64,000 nt of DNA from Parvicella sp964387945 (lineage in GTDB: Bacteria > Bacteroidota > Bacteroidia > Flavobacteriales_D > Parvicellaceae): positions 62,001 to 126,000 of the forward strand of contig CAYLYX010000009.1 in assembly GCA_964387945.1 (NCBI GenBank), given 5' to 3'. Of this stretch, positions 25,042 through 34,030 are shown one piece after another. Positions within the stretch are counted from its first letter, which is position 1, and every line of letters begins with the position of its first letter. A model generated the notes under the pieces. That model was not told where the DNA came from. It was given only the letters and a program-made list of their open reading frames with translations, and did no database searches. Position numbers and translations under genes: made by a program.

Positions 25042-25674
25042 ATGAATTCATCAGATTTAAGTTATAATACTTCTCGAGAGGATATGGTTATCCCTGAATA
25101 CGGAAGGAATGTTCAGAGCATGATCTCCGTAGCCAAGAGCATTGAGGATAAAGAAGAGCGAAACCGATGTGCGCAAGCCATCATTAAAGTAATGGGGCAA
25201 CTTAACCCGCATTTGAGAGATGTTGAAGACTTTAACCATAAACTATGGGCACACCTGTTTGTGATGTCTAATTTTGAGTTGGATGTTGATTCACCCTATC
25301 CTATTCCAAGTAAAGAAAGTTTCACTTCTAAACCGCAATTGTTAGACTATCCGCAAAGACGAATCAAGTACGGTCATTACGGTAAAATTGCCGAAGACTG
25401 GATTGAAGCTGCCTCAAAAATGGAAGACGGAGAGGAAAAAGACGCACTTACCCTGCGTTTGGCCAATATGCTCAAAGCGTCTTACCTTATCTGGAATAAA
25501 GATGCTGTAGAGAACCGAGTTATTATTAAAAACTTGGAAGAAATGTCTAATGGAAAACTTACCCTTTCTGAAGACAAGTTATCTGACACCTCTGATCTGC
25601 TTAAAAACTTTAAGCGTTCCAAGAATAATAACAACAGCGGTAAGCGCAAAAACAAAAGAAGAAAGAGTAAATAA
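25042..25674 (+). CDS. DUF4290 domain protein
   Basis: 210 residues from the ATG at 25042 (MNSSDLSYNTSREDM); an ATG two codons earlier is possible. DUF4290 is a Bacteroidota-specific family; hallmark pieces are MVIPEYGRNVQSMI, IKVMGQLNPHLRD, DFNHKLWAHLF and DVDSPYPIPS. The C-terminus is very basic (about 25 residues rich in Lys, Arg, Asn), which hints at nucleic-acid or ribosome contact. The function is unknown. A TACATTTG -7 box lies at 25017-25024. It precedes murA by 125 bp, an order I recall from other flavobacteria. Confidence 0.88.
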   Translation: MNSSDLSYNTSREDMVIPEYGRNVQSMISVAKSIEDKEERNRCAQAIIKVMGQLNPHLRDVEDFNHKLWAHLFVMSNFELDVDSPYPIPSKESFTSKPQLLDYPQRRIKYGHYGKIAEDWIEAASKMEDGEEKDALTLRLANMLKASYLIWNKDAVENRVIIKNLEEMSNGKLTLSEDKLSDTSDLLKNFKRSKNNNNSGKRKNKRRKSK

Positions 25675-25799
25675 TCACTCCTTTCTGCGGTTACAAACAT
25701 TCCTTTTTTAATAGAAATTAATTTGTTAAAAGTCCGTACCTGTTTTATTCTATAACTTAACAGTCAATTAAGGTTGTTAATTTATAAATCAGTAAATAA

Positions 25800-27110
25800 A
25801 TGGGTTCATTCGAAGTCTTTGGAGGCAACAAATTAAAGGGAGACCTGACTCCTCAAGGAGCGAAAAACGAGGCGCTCCAGGTATTAAACACCGTTCTCTT
25901 AACCGATCAGGAGGTTATTATTTCTAACATTCCTGACATTGTAGATGTCAACAAATTGATCAACTTACTTCAGGCACTTGGTGTCAAAGTACAGAAACTG
26001 GATAAAGGTAAATACAGTTTCCTGGCCAATGACATTGACGTTGACTACATGTTGACGGACGAGTTCAAGCAAAAGGGTGCCAGTCTGAGAGGTTCGATTA
26101 TGATTGTAGGACCTTTACTCGCCCGATTTGGAAAAGGATACATTCCTAAGCCTGGAGGTGATAAGATTGGAAGAAGAAGGTTAGACACGCACTTTATTGG
26201 GTTTGAAAAACTAGGAGCAGAATTTACGTACGATGCTACTACCAATTTCTTTAAGGCAGAGGCTCCAGGAAATCGGTTGAAGGGGACATATATGCTACTA
26301 GATGAAGCATCAGTAACAGGAACCGCCAACATTGTGATGGCTGCCGTACTGGCAGAAGGAAAAACAACCATTTACAACGCAGCTTGTGAACCTTATTTAC
26401 AGCAGCTTTGTAAAATGCTCAACAGCATGGGTGCCAAAATATCTGGTATTGGTTCCAACCTCATCACGATAGAAGGTGTAGAAAAATTAGGAGGCTGCGA
26501 CCATCGCATTCTTCCAGATATGATTGAAATTGGAAGTTTTATTGGTCTGGCGGCTATGACGCAATCGGATATTACCATCAAAAATGTTTCGTATGAGAAC
26601 CTGGGGGTTATTCCAGACGTATTCAAACGATTGGGGATTAAGATGGAACTCAATGGTGATGACCTTAGAATCCCTGAGCAAGATCTTTACGAAATTGAAA
26701 CGTTCATTGATGGATCCATCATGACCATCGCAGATGCTCCCTGGCCTGGTTTTACACCAGATCTTTTGAGTATCGTTTTGGTAACCGCCACGCAAGCCAG
26801 AGGAAGTGTTTTGGTACATCAAAAAATGTTTGAAAGCCGTCTTTTCTTCGTAGATAAATTGATCGATATGGGAGCTCAGATTATCCTGTGTGATCCTCAC
26901 CGGGCAACGGTAATCGGATTGGAGCGAAAAACTCAGTTGAGAGGAATCACCATGACCTCTCCAGACATCCGTGCTGGTGTATCTCTATTGATTGCGGCAA
27001 TGTCTGCGGAAGGGCGTTCACTCATCCATAATATTGAGCAAATTGATCGTGGGTATGAGAACATTGAATTACGACTGAATAATTTAGGAGCAGATATTCG
27101 CAGAATATAG
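25800..27110 (+). CDS. murA: UDP-N-acetylglucosamine 1-carboxyvinyltransferase with Asp in place of the active-site Cys
   Basis: 436 residues, standard MurA/EPSP-synthase fold. Recognisable are GAKNEALQVLN (Lys and Asn of the substrate site), RGSIMIVGPLLARFG, LPDMIEIGSFI, PGFTPDLLSIVL and DIRAGVSLLIAAM. It adds enolpyruvate to UDP-GlcNAc, the first committed step of peptidoglycan synthesis. In the loop PGGDKIGRRRLDTHF, Asp121 stands where E. coli has Cys115, the residue alkylated by fosfomycin. MurA proteins with Asp there are active and fosfomycin-resistant in other phyla. The gene begins an apparent run murA, thioredoxin-like, MoeB-like. Confidence 0.97.
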   Translation: MGSFEVFGGNKLKGDLTPQGAKNEALQVLNTVLLTDQEVIISNIPDIVDVNKLINLLQALGVKVQKLDKGKYSFLANDIDVDYMLTDEFKQKGASLRGSIMIVGPLLARFGKGYIPKPGGDKIGRRRLDTHFIGFEKLGAEFTYDATTNFFKAEAPGNRLKGTYMLLDEASVTGTANIVMAAVLAEGKTTIYNAACEPYLQQLCKMLNSMGAKISGIGSNLITIEGVEKLGGCDHRILPDMIEIGSFIGLAAMTQSDITIKNVSYENLGVIPDVFKRLGIKMELNGDDLRIPEQDLYEIETFIDGSIMTIADAPWPGFTPDLLSIVLVTATQARGSVLVHQKMFESRLFFVDKLIDMGAQIILCDPHRATVIGLERKTQLRGITMTSPDIRAGVSLLIAAMSAEGRSLIHNIEQIDRGYENIELRLNNLGADIRRI

Positions 27111-27160
27111 TTCATTTGTGGAACAGTTTTTGCAGCTTGCAGACCAAATTATTTGATCAA

Positions 27161-27736
27161 ATGAGAAAATTGAAATTATTATTTATCCCTCTGTTTAGTG
27201 TGTTAATTCTCACTTCCAGCTTTCATTGGCCCCCTGAAAAGCAGTTTTGGTCCATCAAAGCATGGCTAAAGAGCATTCAGGGAACAGAGGTTGGAATAAA
27301 GGTTGGAGATGTTGCGCCTGACATTAAAATGGAAGGAGTAGATGGTAAGGAATTGTCCCTTTACTCCTTGCGTGGAAAGGTTGTTTTAATTGATTTTTGG
27401 GCAAGTTGGTGCGGTCCGTGCCGCTATGAAAACCCTAATGTGGTGGAAGCTTACGAAAAGTATCACAGTGAGAAATTTGAGAACGGCAAAGGATTTGAAG
27501 TGTTTAGTGTTTCGCTAGATGCTTACAAAGCCGCTTGGACCAATGCAATCGAAAAGGATAATCTTAAGTGGAAGTATCACGTGTGCGACTTTAAAAAATG
27601 GTCAAACGAAGCGGCTAAGCTTTATCAAATCAACTCCATTCCTACCAATGTGCTGGTAGATGGTAATGGTGTAATCATTGCTAAAAACTTGAGAGGAATT
27701 GAGCTTCACAAAGCCCTTGATGAAATTTTGGAGTAA
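27161..27736 (+). CDS. TlpA-like thiol-disulfide oxidoreductase
   Basis: 191 residues from the ATG at 27161; the frame is open upstream, but the signal anchor MRKLKLLFIPLFSVLILTSS starts here. The thioredoxin fold follows at about 55-190, with VGDVAPDIKMEGVDG, VVLIDFWASWCGPCRYENP (active-site CGPC) and the cis-Pro in NSIPTNVLVDG. It is an exported, membrane-tethered or periplasmic reductant or oxidant, of the TlpA/ResA type. Substrate unknown. It is 50 bp after murA and 7 bp before the MoeB-like gene. Confidence 0.9.
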   Translation: MRKLKLLFIPLFSVLILTSSFHWPPEKQFWSIKAWLKSIQGTEVGIKVGDVAPDIKMEGVDGKELSLYSLRGKVVLIDFWASWCGPCRYENPNVVEAYEKYHSEKFENGKGFEVFSVSLDAYKAAWTNAIEKDNLKWKYHVCDFKKWSNEAAKLYQINSIPTNVLVDGNGVIIAKNLRGIELHKALDEILE

Positions 27737-27743
27737 TTAACGT

Positions 27744-28793
27744 ATGAATCGCTATTCGCGTCAAACAAAATTATCGGAAATAAACCAACGAGGTCAAGAT
27801 CAACTCTTGGCCTCTTCTGTTTTAATTATTGGGGTTGGCGGACTTGGTTGTCCAGTGGCGCAATATCTTGCTGGTGCCGGAGTTGGAAAAATAGGTTTAT
27901 TGGACGGTGATACAGTCGATATTTCAAACCTGCATCGACAAGTACTTTATAGCGAGTCCGATTGCGGTCAACCGAAAGCGTCTACTGCTAAAGGTAGGCT
28001 ATTGCAGATGAATTCAACACTCGAAATTCACTCTTATGATGAATTTCTATCTGCTGAAAATGCCAATGTTCTGTTTCCTGCTTATGACTTGATTGTTGAC
28101 TGCACCGATAATATCCCTTCTCGATTGGTGATCAATGATGCCTGCTGTGCGCTCAATAAAACTTGGGTGTATGGTGGTGTGACAAAATTTGAAGGACAGG
28201 TGACCGTTTTCAACTATAAAGATGGTCCCAGTTACCGTTGTCTTTTCCCAGACCACAGCCCAAACCAAACCTCGTGCGAAGAGGAAGGCGTACTTGGAAC
28301 TGTTCCGGGCATTATAGGCGTATACATGGCAAATGAGGTGCTGAAGGTATTACTCGACATTGGAGGTGTATTGAGTGGCAGGGTGAGTGTTTTCAACCTA
28401 CTTTCTCAGGAGTCATATAATTATGAGGTGAAACGGAATCCAGATAATTTTCGAACGCAACGTGAAAATGTCATTCAGGAAATAAACCCGAAAGAGTTAG
28501 CAAAGCTAATTCAGGAAACCAATGATGTGATCTTACTTGACGTTCGTGAAAACGATGAACGCACAATTTGCAAGATCGATCCGTCTGTTCACATTCCACT
28601 TGCTGCCCTACCAACCTCATTTAGTCAAATTTCAAATAAGGAAATTCCCATCATTGCCTACTGCCATCATGGTATTCGCAGTATGAGTGCTCTCCAATTT
28701 CTTCAATCCAAAGGATATACCCATCTTTTCAATCTCACGGGTGGTATAGATCAATGGAGCCTTCAAGTGGACCAAACGCAGGAGAGGTATTAG
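27744..28793 (+). CDS. MoeB/ThiF-type adenylyltransferase fused to a rhodanese domain
   Basis: 349 residues. The E1-like domain spans about 1-235: YSRQ start, the nucleotide loop VGVGGLGCPVAQYLAGAGVG, GDTVDISNLHRQ, IVDCTDNIPSR and SCEEEGVLGTVPGI. A rhodanese domain spans about 250-345 with the active loop CHHGIRS. Fusions of this kind adenylate and thiolate the C-terminus of a ubiquitin-like sulfur carrier (MoaD, ThiS or Urm1-like). The paired CxxC zinc motifs of MoeB and ThiF are absent, as in MoeZ-type proteins. No sulfur-carrier gene is nearby, so the pathway is open. The stop abuts the stop of the next, convergent gene. Confidence 0.9.
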   Translation: MNRYSRQTKLSEINQRGQDQLLASSVLIIGVGGLGCPVAQYLAGAGVGKIGLLDGDTVDISNLHRQVLYSESDCGQPKASTAKGRLLQMNSTLEIHSYDEFLSAENANVLFPAYDLIVDCTDNIPSRLVINDACCALNKTWVYGGVTKFEGQVTVFNYKDGPSYRCLFPDHSPNQTSCEEEGVLGTVPGIIGVYMANEVLKVLLDIGGVLSGRVSVFNLLSQESYNYEVKRNPDNFRTQRENVIQEINPKELAKLIQETNDVILLDVRENDERTICKIDPSVHIPLAALPTSFSQISNKEIPIIAYCHHGIRSMSALQFLQSKGYTHLFNLTGGIDQWSLQVDQTQERY

Positions 28794-30317
28794 TTAGATC
28801 GACTTCTGAATCGCCTCTTCAAAAGAAGTATTCTTTACCTTACTCTCGACCCAAGCCGCTACGTTAAAATAATCTAGAATCACATTCTGATCGGTCTTAC
28901 CTAGAATTTTGTCAAGCTCTTCGCGATATTCTTCGAACGCCACCACTCTTGACTTGGCTCCCAGTCTAACTACCTTCTTTAGTAGCTTTACAATAGACAA
29001 CTCGACCTCCTCTGTATGCGAACTTTTCTTGATCTTTCTCGTGGTAGACTTCATCAAATACTCCAGCAAATCGTAATTACCTAACTCATAGTGAAGAATG
29101 AGGTTAAAAATCCGAGCGTAGGTATAGATATCCTGTCGCAGTTTTTGTTCATTCTCATTCAAGATAGAATTGATCCACTTCAACGCATCCCTATACAATC
29201 CTGCACCAAAATAAACGTAAGCAATGTGGTAACTAAAAAGCAGCACTTGTTCTTTGGGTAATTTATCCCCATAATGGTTAAGACCATCAATCATTTCATC
29301 CACAATTTTGAGCGTAGACTGAAACGCACCTTTTCGATAGGAGACCATAATACGTGAGTTATAGCTGCACGTAAATATTTTCACTTTTACATCATAAGTC
29401 GTAAATCCTTTGGTGCTTGGCAATGCTTCCAGTTCTTCGATCAGCTGCTCTGCTTTTGCGTAGTTCTTAAGACTGATATTCGCCAAAATCAGGTTGTGCA
29501 ACGTCCGCACGTAGCGCTTAGCCAAAGAAGTCTTGATTTTGGTATTATTGTCTAGGATAAATTTGGTGCGATTAAATTTCTCCAACGAAGTTTCATAGTC
29601 TCTTTTCGTGGCGTTACATAACCCTTGAATATAATAGCAAATCGAAGCTGCCCTGCTCGAAAGAGCGGTATTTTTACCTTTGATTAGGTGGTGATTTGCA
29701 ATTTCATCCACAGCAGAAACATCTTCTGGTTTGGTTACAAATCCACCTCGCCTAAAAATGTAATTGATTCTTGAATAGATCATTTGATACTCTGCCAAGT
29801 TCCTTAGTTTCTCTATCACATCCAGTTCTTCTTGAATCAGCTTATCCAAGTCATACGTAAAGTTCCCTTGCTCGTAATCCTCTTCTATGAGTAGTTTCTC
29901 CCATGATATTAACTCAAACCAATAATAGAACTTCTCGTTATCCTTAGCTAGTTTCTTAGCTCGAATTAAGAACTTTCTGCATTCTTTGTACAGTGACTTC
30001 TTGTAGAGTAATTCCACATTTTTGATCTCTTCCTTGAGTATGGCACTCACCGAATTGTCTGAGTGAAATCCGCGCAAACTTTTAAGGATGAGTTTATACA
30101 AATGGTTCTTCTCAGAAGGTAGGTGATTGATGAATTTCTCTCCTTTATAGAAATCCTTTAATTCATCCTCATCATAGGCAGACTGCTTATCAATAAAGTC
30201 AAATATCTTTAGGTAGTTTTTTTCTCCACTCTGAAGAGAAGATGTCAATTTAAAAAACCTTTTCTCAGACTTGCTGAGTGATTTTATGAGGTCAAAAAGT
30301 TCTGTTGAGGGTTTCAT
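28794..30317 (-). CDS. Unknown helical-repeat (TPR-like) cytoplasmic protein
   Basis: 507 residues without signal peptide or membrane helix. The sequence is almost wholly alpha-helical with recurring A/Y/L patterns such as KSLYKECRKFLIRAKKLAK, LANISLKNYAKAEQLIEEL and FGAGLYRDALKWINSILN that look like TPR units. The start MKPSTELFDLIKSLSKSEKR and the mainly basic first 100 residues recur, as far as I recall, in conserved Bacteroidota hypotheticals. No function is known to me; a scaffold role is possible. It abuts the MoeB-like gene tail to tail with no spacer. Confidence 0.8.
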   Translation of the reverse strand: MKPSTELFDLIKSLSKSEKRFFKLTSSLQSGEKNYLKIFDFIDKQSAYDEDELKDFYKGEKFINHLPSEKNHLYKLILKSLRGFHSDNSVSAILKEEIKNVELLYKKSLYKECRKFLIRAKKLAKDNEKFYYWFELISWEKLLIEEDYEQGNFTYDLDKLIQEELDVIEKLRNLAEYQMIYSRINYIFRRGGFVTKPEDVSAVDEIANHHLIKGKNTALSSRAASICYYIQGLCNATKRDYETSLEKFNRTKFILDNNTKIKTSLAKRYVRTLHNLILANISLKNYAKAEQLIEELEALPSTKGFTTYDVKVKIFTCSYNSRIMVSYRKGAFQSTLKIVDEMIDGLNHYGDKLPKEQVLLFSYHIAYVYFGAGLYRDALKWINSILNENEQKLRQDIYTYARIFNLILHYELGNYDLLEYLMKSTTRKIKKSSHTEEVELSIVKLLKKVVRLGAKSRVVAFEEYREELDKILGKTDQNVILDYFNVAAWVESKVKNTSFEEAIQKSI

Positions 30318-30476
30318 TTAATCCAACTTTAGGTTATCACTGGGTCTGGTTAGGAATACAATAATATAACAAAAACACCATACTATTACCATGTTCGAAG
30401 ACCTCTTCATTTATTAGCATTCCAAGAATCTCCTTTACATTTTGTATCTTTCGCAAACACCAGAAATTCATATCCT

Positions 30477-32894
30477 ATGCATTTGCGTTTCATTTTTTTA
30501 TTCAACTTACTCATGTCTTTAGCTGTGCTTAGCTATGGACAAGGTTCTACTCCTTCTAAGTGCAATCACGTTTACCACCAGCTACAAAAAACAGGAAGCG
30601 CAGACAACCTGAGAAGTGATACGATTGATGTAATTAATTACAATATCACCCTTGATTTTGCCAATGTAGGAAGCCAAGAAATTACTGGAATATGTCAGGT
30701 AAAATTTAGCGCACTTCAAAATAACGTTTCCTCCATCAGTCTCGATTTACTACAACTAACTGTTGATTCTATCAAGCAAGATGGACAACAATTGAGTTTT
30801 AATTACAATGACACATTGTTAATCGCCAACTTGTTGACTCCGCTCAACACGAACGACATAGACAGCATATTGGTCTATTATCAGGGTCAGCCACAAGGAG
30901 ATCCAAGTGGGTGGGGTGGCTTCTATTTTCAAGGAGATTACGCGTATAACTTAGGCGTTGGGTTTGGAGCAGATCCACACAATTATGGAAGAGTTTGGCA
31001 TCCGTGCTTCGATAATTTTGTGGAACGTGCCACATATGATTTCACCTTGCTTACACCAAGTAACCTGCGAGGATACGCAAATGGATTAATCACAAATGAA
31101 GTAGATCATGGATCCCACTACGAGCGTTCATGGAGTTTGTCACAGGAAATTCCAACTTATCTGGCATGTGTTGCAGTTGGTGATTACACGCATGTGGATC
31201 AAAACTATCACAGCACGTTGACGGGAAACGACATTCCTATGCATCTAATTGCCATTCCAGGAGACACGACCAACCTTAAGGCTTCTTTCATTCATCTTGA
31301 AGATGCGATGGTTGGGTTTGAAGATCAATATGGTCCTTATCTCTGGGATAAAGTTGGTTTTCATCTGGTTCCTTTCAATTCGGGAGCCATGGAGCACGCC
31401 ACCAGTATCGCCTATCCTCGAACGGCTGCCAACGGTTCATTGTCTTATGAGACTTTGATGGCACACGAATTGTCGCATCATTGGTGGGGTAATTTAGTGA
31501 CCTGTCGAACGGATGGCGACATGTGGATCAACGAAGGTCTTGCGAGCTATTCAGAAAAGATTTTTCTGGAGCACGTTTATGGCTATCAAGGTTATATAGA
31601 CAACGTCAAAGTCAATCACAAGGATGTAATGTTGAATGCACACATTCGCGACAGTGGCTATTTTGCTATTTCGGGGGTTCCCCATGCCATTACTTATGGT
31701 GATCATTCCTATAACAAAGGTGCAGATGTAGCACACAACCTGCGAACTTACATGGGCGATGCTGCTTTCTTTAGTGGGATTCAATCCTTTTTAAGCAATT
31801 TTGCTTTTGAAGATGTAGACGCTATTGACTTTAGGGATCACCTTAACGCTAACACCCCGGTAGATGTTACTGACTTCTTTAATGACTGGGTTTTTAATCC
31901 CGGTTACCCTGGATTTATCATTGACTCGACAATCGTTACTTCGAATGGAGGAAATTTTGATGTTAAGGTTTATGTACAACAGAAGTTAAGAGGCACTTCG
32001 CAACTCTTTTCTAATGTGCCCATGGAAATCACCTTTGTATCTGAAGGCTGGGAGGACACCACCTTTAGCTTTGTTTGTGATGGCGCATACACTACGGATC
32101 AGTTTACCATTCCTTTTGAACCCGCTATGTCTTATCTTAACGGAAACGATCAACTCAGCATGGGGGTAACGAGCGATGATGAGGTAATAGCCGGAACAGC
32201 TAGCAAAACATTGGATTATTCCATGATTCGTTACGTGATTGACAATGGCCCAGATAGCAGCTGGGTGCGAACGGAACACTACTGGGCAGCTCCAGACCCT
32301 TTCAAAGAGCCCGAAAATGAATTCGCCTATTACATTAGCGAAGAGCGTTTCTGGAAAGTAGACGGCATTTGGGCAGATGGGTTTCACGCAACGGGCCGTG
32401 TTTATTTTACAGGGAAGCCAGGCTTAGGAACAGAATTAGATCCATTACTGGCAGCTCTGCCCGGTTTTCATGAGGACTCCCTTGTACTACTGTATCGAGA
32501 GAATGCCGCAGCCATCTGGTCACCTGTCGAAAACATTACTACACAGACCATAGGCTCGGCAACGGATGGAAGGGCTTATGTGAGCTGGGACACGTTGAAA
32601 AAAGGAGAGTATACTTTTGGTTGGAGAAAATCTCCAGTTTCCGTTGACTTTCCAACAACAGATCAGATCAAAGTCTACCCCAACCCAGTTTTCGATTGGT
32701 TACAGTTAGAAACAACTCAACCTTTTACCCCTCACGTATCCTTGAGGATCTTTAATTCTTCAGGACAACAAGTGCTGAACACGAAGTACTGGGCAAATCG
32801 GATCGATGTGTCCGACCTTCCAGCTGGTGTCTACTTTTTAAAGGTTTTTGATCACGAACTCCAAACGAACACCATTACTTTTATCAAGGAGTAG
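30477..32894 (+). CDS. Secreted M1 family aminopeptidase with T9SS sorting domain
   Basis: 805 residues. Signal peptide (about 1-21), then the M1 N-terminal beta domain and a gluzincin catalytic domain. The zinc site is HELSH at His330-His334, with the third ligand Glu 19 residues later in WINEGLASYSE. The exopeptidase loop reads GAMEH where most M1 enzymes have GAMEN. The C-terminal 80 residues, from VYPNPVFDWLQLETTQP to the end, are a T9SS type A sorting domain, so it is likely exported to the cell surface or medium to trim peptides. Standalone; the LytS/LytTR operon follows. Confidence 0.93.
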   Translation: MHLRFIFLFNLLMSLAVLSYGQGSTPSKCNHVYHQLQKTGSADNLRSDTIDVINYNITLDFANVGSQEITGICQVKFSALQNNVSSISLDLLQLTVDSIKQDGQQLSFNYNDTLLIANLLTPLNTNDIDSILVYYQGQPQGDPSGWGGFYFQGDYAYNLGVGFGADPHNYGRVWHPCFDNFVERATYDFTLLTPSNLRGYANGLITNEVDHGSHYERSWSLSQEIPTYLACVAVGDYTHVDQNYHSTLTGNDIPMHLIAIPGDTTNLKASFIHLEDAMVGFEDQYGPYLWDKVGFHLVPFNSGAMEHATSIAYPRTAANGSLSYETLMAHELSHHWWGNLVTCRTDGDMWINEGLASYSEKIFLEHVYGYQGYIDNVKVNHKDVMLNAHIRDSGYFAISGVPHAITYGDHSYNKGADVAHNLRTYMGDAAFFSGIQSFLSNFAFEDVDAIDFRDHLNANTPVDVTDFFNDWVFNPGYPGFIIDSTIVTSNGGNFDVKVYVQQKLRGTSQLFSNVPMEITFVSEGWEDTTFSFVCDGAYTTDQFTIPFEPAMSYLNGNDQLSMGVTSDDEVIAGTASKTLDYSMIRYVIDNGPDSSWVRTEHYWAAPDPFKEPENEFAYYISEERFWKVDGIWADGFHATGRVYFTGKPGLGTELDPLLAALPGFHEDSLVLLYRENAAAIWSPVENITTQTIGSATDGRAYVSWDTLKKGEYTFGWRKSPVSVDFPTTDQIKVYPNPVFDWLQLETTQPFTPHVSLRIFNSSGQQVLNTKYWANRIDVSDLPAGVYFLKVFDHELQTNTITFIKE

Positions 32895-32912
32895 TGCACT
32901 TATCTTGTTAGA

Positions 32913-32953
32913 TTTGCTTCTTAAATTCAATTTTTACCTTTGGTAAATTGAAT
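32913..32953 (+). promoter_or_regulatory. Promoter of the LytS/LytTR operon inside an inverted repeat
   Basis: TTTG at 32913-32916 and TACCTTTG at 32935-32942 have an 18-bp spacer, a full match to the Bacteroidota promoter. The -7 box sits in the loop of an inverted repeat, ATTCAATTT(TT)ACC against GGTAAATTGAAT (32925-32953), 12 pairs with a two-base bulge. Predicted transcription start is about 32948, some 42 bases before the kinase ATG. The repeat could be an operator. Confidence 0.65.
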
Positions 32954-32989
32954 CAGTAGCGTTGCGTCATTTCTTCCTATCTTCGATTT

Positions 32990-34018
32990 ATGTCTACAAA
33001 GAAGATGTTATACTGGTTTTTTCAGCTGCTGGGTTGGTCTGCCTTTTTCTCCTTGAGTATTTTAGGAAACTACTTGGAGAAAGGTTTTGTGCAACCAGAA
33101 ATAGTACAACAGGCTGTAATTATGATCTTGTCGGCTGTACTCCTTTCTCATTTGCATCGCACGCTCATCGTAAAAGCCAAATGGCTTAATCAAGACATCC
33201 CCAAAACCGTTTATGCCATCTTGTTGGGGTCAGCCTTGTTGGCTTTGTCACTTATCGGAGTGAACCAGTTGGTTAATTATTTTTACGAAGAAGGAGGACT
33301 CACCGTTCAGGCATTTTTAGCCGTTTTCATTGTTTATTTTGTGATTACGTTGATTTGGAATGTGATTTATTTCGCTTATCACTTCTTTGACAAATCGAGA
33401 AAACAAGAAATGAAGACGCTTCAATTGGAGTCTTCGCAAAAAGAGAGTGAGTTGTTGAACCTCAAGAATCAGCTCAAGCCCCACTTTATGTTTAACGCAA
33501 TGAATAGTATTCGGGCGTTAGTAGACGATGATCCAACATTAGCAAAAAACTCCATTACTCAGCTTTCTAATTTATTACGGAATACGTTGCAATTTGGGAA
33601 GAAGAAGCTGATCACGTTAAAGGAAGAAATGCAAATTGTCAACGACTACTTGGCCTTAGAAAAGATTCGTTTTGAAGAACGTCTTCACTACAAGCAAGAC
33701 ATTGACGATTCTTTGCTACAGGTCACATTGCCTCCACTTTTAATCCAAACGTTGGTTGAAAACGCCATAAAACATGGCGTAAGCAAACGAACAGAGGGTG
33801 GAGAAGTATCGCTAAAAATTGATCGGGACAAATCACACCTTCAAATCAGGATTCGCAATGTGGGAGAGTACAACCCCGATGCAGGAACGAATAGCGGTAT
33901 TGGCCTAGACAATGCACAAAAAAGATTACAAATTATATATGGGAATCATGCTGAATTTACCATCGGAAACGATGAGGGCATGGTATTAACCAAGGTAAGC
34001 ATCCCACTGCCTAAATAA
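32990..34018 (+). CDS. LytS-type sensor histidine kinase
   Basis: 342 residues. Four transmembrane helices (about 8-28, 40-55, 73-95, 108-132) with almost no periplasmic loop, then a short coiled coil and a His_kinase (LytS/YehU) domain. The phospho-acceptor His165 is in LKNQLKPHFMFNAMNSI; the ATP-binding part has LVENAIKHG (N box) and SGIGLDNAQKRL (G box). Without a sizeable sensor domain it may respond to a signal within the membrane. Its LytTR partner follows after 12 bp in the same operon. Confidence 0.94.
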   Translation: MSTKKMLYWFFQLLGWSAFFSLSILGNYLEKGFVQPEIVQQAVIMILSAVLLSHLHRTLIVKAKWLNQDIPKTVYAILLGSALLALSLIGVNQLVNYFYEEGGLTVQAFLAVFIVYFVITLIWNVIYFAYHFFDKSRKQEMKTLQLESSQKESELLNLKNQLKPHFMFNAMNSIRALVDDDPTLAKNSITQLSNLLRNTLQFGKKKLITLKEEMQIVNDYLALEKIRFEERLHYKQDIDDSLLQVTLPPLLIQTLVENAIKHGVSKRTEGGEVSLKIDRDKSHLQIRIRNVGEYNPDAGTNSGIGLDNAQKRLQIIYGNHAEFTIGNDEGMVLTKVSIPLPK

Positions 34019-34030
34019 ACCAATGATATT

